Shown: positions 39,700 to 43,871 of the stretch, one piece after another
How positions within the stretch are numbered: the stretch's first letter is position 1
How the letters are laid out: each line of letters starts with the position of its first letter
From: Methanothrix sp.
Lineage (GTDB): Archaea > Halobacteriota > Methanosarcinia > Methanotrichales > Methanotrichaceae
Assembly (NCBI GenBank): GCA_020844795.1
Contig: CP086218.1
Span: 515,390-559,260 of the forward strand
Reading direction: 5' to 3'
Length of the DNA stretch: 43,871 bases
Made by a program: the position numbers and the translations under genes
The notes under the pieces: model-generated
The model's database searches: none
The model's input: the letters and a program-made list of their open reading frames with translations, nothing else
Told to the model about the DNA's origin: nothing

Positions 39700-40104
39700 T
39701 CAATCCGCCCCTTCTACCCTCACCATCTCCCCGTCGGCGTCGACGGTCACCATGGTCCCATCTTCCAGGTCGAGGAGGCTGGCAGCGACCCCGTCCACCA
39801 GGGGGATGGCGCTGATGATGGCGCCGACGGCGACGATCGGCTCAGACTTTATGTTGATCATCGCCAGAGGCGCAGCCCCCCTCTTCTTCAGCTGGTAGAT
39901 GACGTAGGACCCGACGGTGGAGCCCTTCCCGCCGGGAAATATCAGGACCTTCGCTCCGAGGCTCCTCCCATAGAGCTGGTGGCCGGGATCGACGACCACT
40001 CCCGTCTCCGGGTCGACGGTACCGAGGAAGGATATCGGCTCCTTCGTGACGAGGGCAGGTCCGGTGGCCCTCCCCCCCGATATCCGGTGGCATCGGATCT
40101 CCAA
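39700..40104 (-). CDS. phosphomevalonate dehydratase small subunit (aconitase X swivel, DUF126)
   Basis: The small, swivelling subunit of archaeal phosphomevalonate dehydratase, which makes trans-anhydromevalonate 5-phosphate in the modified mevalonate pathway for isoprenoid lipids. The 134-residue protein has GGRATGPALVTKEPISFLG, VDPETGVVVDPGH, LIFPGGKGSTVGSYVIY and AIPLVDG, all typical of the DUF126 domain. A TTG at 40104, 2 nt after the large-subunit stop, gives the conserved LEIRCHRISGG start; the longer frame to 40137 lies inside the preceding gene. The pairing with the large subunit makes the assignment strong. Confidence 0.92.
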   Translation of the reverse strand: MEIRCHRISGGRATGPALVTKEPISFLGTVDPETGVVVDPGHQLYGRSLGAKVLIFPGGKGSTVGSYVIYQLKKRGAAPLAMINIKSEPIVAVGAIISAIPLVDGVAASLLDLEDGTMVTVDADGEMVRVEGAD

Positions 40105-40106
40105 GG

Positions 40107-41270
40107 TCAGACCCCCCCCGTCGCTCTCCCGACACACTCCTCGACGCTTCCGTAAGCCGCCTTCATCTTGCAGAGGGTGGGGACGTACGCCAGAGCCTTC
40201 CCGGAGTTGACCATCATCTTTCTGTACCTATCGCCAGCCGGGGATACCACCATGCATGTGTCGCAGAAGACCCGCGCCCCCGACCTCTCGATCTTCGCCA
40301 CCAGGTCCGCACGCCTCTCAGCTATGGCCCGGGCGGTGCAGATCCATAGCTCCCTCTCGACCTTTTTGCCCTCCAGGAGGCGGGCGACCTCGGCGAGCTC
40401 CCTCTCCGAGGAGTGGGGGCAACCGATGGCTATGACCTCCACCTCGTCGTCGGGGGCGAACCCTTCCCGGACCTCCTGGAGATCTTTATCGCTCACCAGA
40501 ATCTCCTCAGACCCCTTTGGAGCTGAGGGCGCGTCCTCATCGAAGTAATAGAGGGCGACGGAGCCGCTGGCGGCCATCGCCGCCCCCAGGGCCTTCAGGT
40601 CGTCGACATCGGGCCTTTTCCGGAATATGAACCGGGGAACCCCGTCCCCCACCTCCTTTCCGACGATGTAGCCCAGGATCCCATAGTCGGAGGCTTTCAG
40701 ATCGGAATCGACGGTGATTACGTGGGTCGGGATCCTCTTCTCCTCGAGGTGGTAGCCGTACCGGGGGGTCTTCCCCACCAGAGCCGCCGCCAGGGCCGAG
40801 GGCCCCCCCTCCCGGTTGGTCCTCGCCCCGATGACGGAGTTGGCGAAGGAGACGGCAGAGGACTCGCTCCAGGCGAGGTGGTCTCCCCTCCGGGCGAGGT
40901 CGGGCCTGATCTGGTAGGGCGTGCAGGTGCAGTCAGGGAATACGCCGAGGCGGCGGTAGGCCTCGACGATCTCCAGCTGCTTTTCGGCGAACCTCTCATC
41001 AATCCCCATCTCCCGCCACCGGGAGAGGTCCATCCCCGCAGGGTTGAGGACGGCCGGGACGACGACCCTCCCCCGAAGGTCTTTTATCCACTCCAGCCCC
41101 GCCTCCCCGATCGTCTTGAAGGAGACCCCCGCCACCTGGACACTCCTGACGGGGATCAAACGGTCGGCGCCGTAGATGTCGCCTAGGACCACCAGGATCT
41201 CCATCGCCCTCCGCAGACCGTCACCGAGCTCCCCCTGGTACGCCCGCTCCTCCTCCCGCGATAGATGCAT
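40107..41270 (-). CDS. phosphomevalonate dehydratase large subunit (aconitase X, DUF521)
   Basis: The catalytic, iron-sulfur subunit of archaeal phosphomevalonate dehydratase. The 387-residue protein has MHLSREEERAYQGE at the start, VQVAGVSFKTIGEAG, the cluster-binding region DCTCTPYQIRP, WSESSAVSFANSVIGARTN, and further cysteines in IAIGCPHSS and VFCDTCMVVSP. A strong TATA-like CTTTTTATATACCC on the minus strand is centred about 26 nt before the ATG, so the mRNA is probably leaderless; a G-run lies between. It is immediately followed by the small subunit gene. Confidence 0.94.
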   Translation of the reverse strand: MHLSREEERAYQGELGDGLRRAMEILVVLGDIYGADRLIPVRSVQVAGVSFKTIGEAGLEWIKDLRGRVVVPAVLNPAGMDLSRWREMGIDERFAEKQLEIVEAYRRLGVFPDCTCTPYQIRPDLARRGDHLAWSESSAVSFANSVIGARTNREGGPSALAAALVGKTPRYGYHLEEKRIPTHVITVDSDLKASDYGILGYIVGKEVGDGVPRFIFRKRPDVDDLKALGAAMAASGSVALYYFDEDAPSAPKGSEEILVSDKDLQEVREGFAPDDEVEVIAIGCPHSSERELAEVARLLEGKKVERELWICTARAIAERRADLVAKIERSGARVFCDTCMVVSPAGDRYRKMMVNSGKALAYVPTLCKMKAAYGSVEECVGRATGGV

Positions 41271-41289
41271 ACCCCCCCCCTGGGGCCGG

Positions 41290-41304
41290 GTATATAAAAA
41301 GGCT
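41290..41304 (-). promoter_or_regulatory. TATA box of the phosphomevalonate dehydratase operon
   Basis: On the minus strand CCTTTTTATATACCC is the strongest TATA-like sequence in the window, about 26 nt before the ATG at 41270. Confidence 0.6.
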
Positions 41305-41339
41305 GAGATCGAGGCGGATCGTCCGATCGGATCAGGCGG

Positions 41340-42263
41340 TCAGATCAGCCTCCCGATGGGGTGGCCAGCGGCAGGCCAGACGTCCAGATCCATCACCGCC
41401 TCCGAGACGAGGATGTCGGCCATCGCCGCCACCGGGAAGACCTCCCCGGACCTTTCGATGGGGCCGTAGAGGACGAAGTCGCCCCCCGCCAGGATCTCCA
41501 GGCCCGCGGAGGCGGAGTCGCAGGCGAGCCTCGTTCCCCTCTCCTTCGACCGGAGCCAGCGCCATGAGGAGACGGCGTTGTGGATCCCCGAGCCCGTCGG
41601 AAGGCCGAACCTCGCCTTTGCAAGTACGGTGGCCCGAAGGGACCTGCCCGCCCCGTCCCCCAGGGGGACGACGCCTGGATCGATGAGGAGGTTGTTCATC
41701 CCGAGGCGGCCTGCGAGGTCGATCAATCCTCCTGACCTCCCAGCACCCCCCTCCTCCAGGGCCTTTATCGTCCCCTCGACGGTGGAGTCGGCGGGGCTGT
41801 AGCCGAGGATGATGGCGGAGTCGATCTCGCAGTGGGCGAGGGCCTCCTCTTCGCGGGCCGTCGTGGCGAGGCCGATGCTGTTGTAGATGGAACGGTCGGC
41901 GAGGCCGACCTCTGAGACGATCTCCGCCATGGAGATCCTCGTCCCCGCCTCGGCGGAATCGAGGATGAGGGGGCCGGACCAGAGTCCTTCGACGAAGTCG
42001 AGGTAGCGGCCGAAGGCCTCCGGGGTCCTGGCATATATATGTAAAACGGCGGGGTTTCCTGTCTCCTCCGAGAGGGCCGTCTGCTGCTCGATCAGGCCGG
42101 CGGCCGCCTCCTCGTCGAAGGTCCCTTTCTTATCGTCCTCCACGATCCCGTGCCCCTGATAGAATATGGTGCCGCAGAGGGCAGTCGGATTCTCCCCCGG
42201 CTGCCCTCCGATCTTCACCCCGCCGACGTTCACAACCTCCTGATCTCGCGCAAACCTGAACAA
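41340..42263 (-). CDS. mtrH: MtrH-family methyltransferase, solitary and divergent
   Basis: Related to subunit H of the Na+-pumping methyl-H4MPT:coenzyme M methyltransferase, which moves the methyl group from H4MPT to the corrinoid on MtrA. The 307-residue protein has QEVVNVGGVKIGGQPGE, TGNPAVLHIY, ILDSAEAGTR, DRSIYNSIG, FGLPTGSGIHNAVSSW and DFVLYGPIERSGEVFP. It lacks the rest of the mtrEDCBAFG operon nearby, being flanked by uvrC and the dehydratase operon, and several family blocks are altered. It may be a paralogue acting with another corrinoid protein. TTG 42263 aligns with the usual N-terminus and has GAGG upstream; GTG 42269 is an alternative. Confidence 0.85.
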   Translation of the reverse strand: MFRFARDQEVVNVGGVKIGGQPGENPTALCGTIFYQGHGIVEDDKKGTFDEEAAAGLIEQQTALSEETGNPAVLHIYARTPEAFGRYLDFVEGLWSGPLILDSAEAGTRISMAEIVSEVGLADRSIYNSIGLATTAREEEALAHCEIDSAIILGYSPADSTVEGTIKALEEGGAGRSGGLIDLAGRLGMNNLLIDPGVVPLGDGAGRSLRATVLAKARFGLPTGSGIHNAVSSWRWLRSKERGTRLACDSASAGLEILAGGDFVLYGPIERSGEVFPVAAMADILVSEAVMDLDVWPAAGHPIGRLI

Positions 42264-42335
42264 CTCCACCGCCTCAGGGTCGGGTTTCTCCTGCAGGCTA
42301 AAAAGAGTTGGGATGGCGGATCAGGCGAGGAGGTT

Positions 42336-43871
42336 TCACGACGGTATCGCCTTCTTCTGGAGGAGCCGGTTGTAAGTGACGGCAAACCGGTGGGCCTCGT
42401 CCCTCATCTCCCGGACGAAGAGGGAGGCCTCGTCGTCCTTTCTGAGGGGGAGGGGCCGGATCCGGCCTGGGGCATAGATCTCCTCCTCCCTCTTGGCGAT
42501 GGAGATGGCGGGAATGGAGAGGCCGAGGTTTCGGATCTCCCGGGTGGCGGCGAAGAGCTGCCCCTTCCCGCCGTCGATGACGATCAGGTCGGGCATCTCC
42601 CCCCCCTCCTCCTTCAGCCGGGAATAGCGCCTCCGGACGATCTCGCCGATGGAGGCGAAGTCGTCGATCCCCTCGACGGTCCTGACCTTGAAGCGGCGGT
42701 ACCCCTTCTTATCGGGCCTGCCGTCCCGGAACGCCACCATCGACCCGACGGTGAAGGACCCGGCGAGGGTCGAGACGTCGAAGACCTCGATAACCTTCGG
42801 CGGCTCGGGAAGAGAGAGCGCCTCGGCGAGGGCGGCGAGCTTCCTCTCGCCCCCGAAGAACCGGATCAAGAGGTTCCTGTCGGCGAGGTCGAGTAGCTTC
42901 CTCTTCTCCCCCTGCTTTGGGACCGTCACCCTCACCCTTCTCCCCTTGACGTGGGATAGAAAGTCGACGAGGGAGCCGTCCAGGGCTTCGCCGACGATCA
43001 GCTCCTCGGGGGGGTCGTTCTCGGAGTAGTACTGGACGATGAACTCCTCGAGGAAGCTCTCGGTCCGGGGGAAGACGAACTCTTCTTTCCCCTCCAAGGT
43101 CCCCTTGTAGACCTTGAAGAGCATCAGGTAGACCTCCTCCCCATCGGCGGCGTAGGCGAGGACGTCCTCGTCGAACCTCTTATTCCGCTCGACGTTCTGC
43201 CGTTCCTGGAGGGTCTGGAGGGCCCGGATCTCATCGCGAAGCTCCATCGCCTGCTCAAACTCGCACCTTTCGGCGAGGTGGGCCATCTCTTCATTTAGCG
43301 AAGCGATCAATTCATTGGTCCTCCCCTTCAGGACCGCCTCGGCCCGCCCGACCCGCCGCCCGTATTCCGCCGCCGAGATCTTTCCGATGCAGGGGGCGCA
43401 GCACGCCCCCATGGCGTGGCGGAGGCACTCCCGCTTAGGAAGCCTCCTGCAGGTCCGCAGACCAAAGGTCTTCCTGACGACGGAGAAGACGAGGTCCCTC
43501 TCCCGAGCGGAGACGAAGGGGCCGAAGTAGCTCCCTGGAGCGGTCCTCTTTCGGGATAGGTGGATCCTGGGATACTCCTCGTCAGTGATGTGGATCGAGG
43601 CGTAGCGGGAGGAGTCCTTCAGCCGGACGTTGTACTTGGGCCAGTGCTTCTTGATGAGGGAGCTTTCGAGAAGCAGCGCCTCCACCTCGCTGTCGGTGAC
43701 GATGAAGTCGAGGCCCCGGGCGGCGCAGACGAGGGCCGCTGTCTTGGGGTCGGTCTCCCTCTTCTGGAAGTAGCTCCCCACCCTCTTCTTCAGGTCCAGC
43801 GCCTTTCCTACGTAGATCACCTCGCCCGAGGCGTCTAGGAAGAGGTAGCAGCCGGGGAGGTGGGGGAGGGG
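42336..43871 (-). CDS. uvrC: excinuclease ABC subunit C, short form, 5'-truncated by window edge
   Basis: The nuclease subunit of nucleotide excision repair. The frame runs to the window edge, so the N-terminus is missing. The GIY-YIG domain is visible (VIYVGKALDLKKRVGSYF, with PGCYLFLDASG just before). Four cysteines follow (FGLRTCRR, CLRHAMGACCAPC), then the UvrB-binding UVR region (LAERCEFEQAMELRDEI). The C-terminal endonuclease part has FDVSTLAGSFTVGSMVAF, YRRFKVRTVEGIDDFASI and LIVIDGGKGQL. The protein ends at HRFAVTYNRLLQKKAIPS, so the usual C-terminal tandem helix-hairpin-helix domain is absent. A T5 run lies in the 66-nt gap before mtrH. Confidence 0.94.
   Translation of the reverse strand, partial: PLPHLPGCYLFLDASGEVIYVGKALDLKKRVGSYFQKRETDPKTAALVCAARGLDFIVTDSEVEALLLESSLIKKHWPKYNVRLKDSSRYASIHITDEEYPRIHLSRKRTAPGSYFGPFVSARERDLVFSVVRKTFGLRTCRRLPKRECLRHAMGACCAPCIGKISAAEYGRRVGRAEAVLKGRTNELIASLNEEMAHLAERCEFEQAMELRDEIRALQTLQERQNVERNKRFDEDVLAYAADGEEVYLMLFKVYKGTLEGKEEFVFPRTESFLEEFIVQYYSENDPPEELIVGEALDGSLVDFLSHVKGRRVRVTVPKQGEKRKLLDLADRNLLIRFFGGERKLAALAEALSLPEPPKVIEVFDVSTLAGSFTVGSMVAFRDGRPDKKGYRRFKVRTVEGIDDFASIGEIVRRRYSRLKEEGGEMPDLIVIDGGKGQLFAATREIRNLGLSIPAISIAKREEEIYAPGRIRPLPLRKDDEASLFVREMRDEAHRFAVTYNRLLQKKAIPS

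Overview
This window is chromosomal DNA from a methanogenic archaeon. It carries F420-dependent methylene-H4MPT dehydrogenase (mtd), an MtrH-family methyltransferase, F420:NADP oxidoreductase (npdG), a FwdC-like protein, Fae-Hps, archaeal phosphomevalonate dehydratase, Trm1, a presenilin-type protease and a SufCB pair. GC content is high, and there are many secreted NosD-like beta-helix and Ig-like surface proteins. Together these point to the Methanotrichaceae (Methanothrix/Methanosaeta-like). That genus-level call is inference; 'methanogenic euryarchaeon' is secure. I saw no insertion sequence, prophage, CRISPR array, rRNA or recognisable tRNA.

Layout. 1-5157 (+): 3' part of valS, a CYTH protein, a presenilin-like protease, a zinc-ribbon protein and trm1. 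5158-5528: gene-free, with a long imperfect hairpin. 5529-6233 (+): npdG. 6381-10238 (-): a NuoE / NuoF-ferredoxin / (HoxU-like + FrhB fusion) cluster, which I consider the most interesting metabolic locus. 10760-13231 (-): TraB-family membrane protein and a site-2 protease with CBS domains. 13443-14693 (+): a secreted binding protein with an N-terminal dockerin. 14777-20572 (-): class II aldolase, then three exported proteins (subtilase, tandem rhodanese, NosD-like beta-helix). 20755-25430 (+): DNRLRE surface protein, fae-hps, a membrane-anchored alkaline-phosphatase-fold protein and thiC. 25462-25926 (-): small secreted protein. 26051-28052 (+): DUF373 membrane protein and an orphan FwdC/GltB3-like GXGXG protein that seems to use a CTG start. 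28108-31419 (-): tubulin/FtsZ-like GTPase, a CARDB-like surface protein and nadC, the last divergent from nadX (31460-32272, +). 32269-35062 (-): second NosD-like protein and purH. 35253-36543 (+): DUF167, Toprim and THEP1-type NTPase genes. 36552-38479 (-): sufB and sufC. 38480-38823: gene-free, with a multibranched structured-RNA candidate. 38824-43871 (-): mtd, phosphomevalonate dehydratase small and large subunits, a solitary divergent mtrH, and uvrC running off the window.

How the genes fit together. Several loci centre on F420 and C1 chemistry: npdG exchanges electrons between F420 and NADP, the NuoEF-FrhB cluster predicts an additional NAD(P)/F420/ferredoxin oxidoreductase, mtd uses F420H2 at the methylene-H4MPT step, and Fae-Hps joins formaldehyde/H4MPT chemistry to pentose-phosphate supply. 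Cofactor supply is represented by thiC (thiamin), nadC/nadX (NAD), sufCB (Fe-S) and the aldolase (possibly lactaldehyde for F420). A second theme is the cell envelope: at least seven exported or anchored proteins, plus three predicted membrane or surface proteases. Many genes have AT-rich TATA-like boxes about 25-30 nt before the start codon, consistent with leaderless or short-leader transcription.
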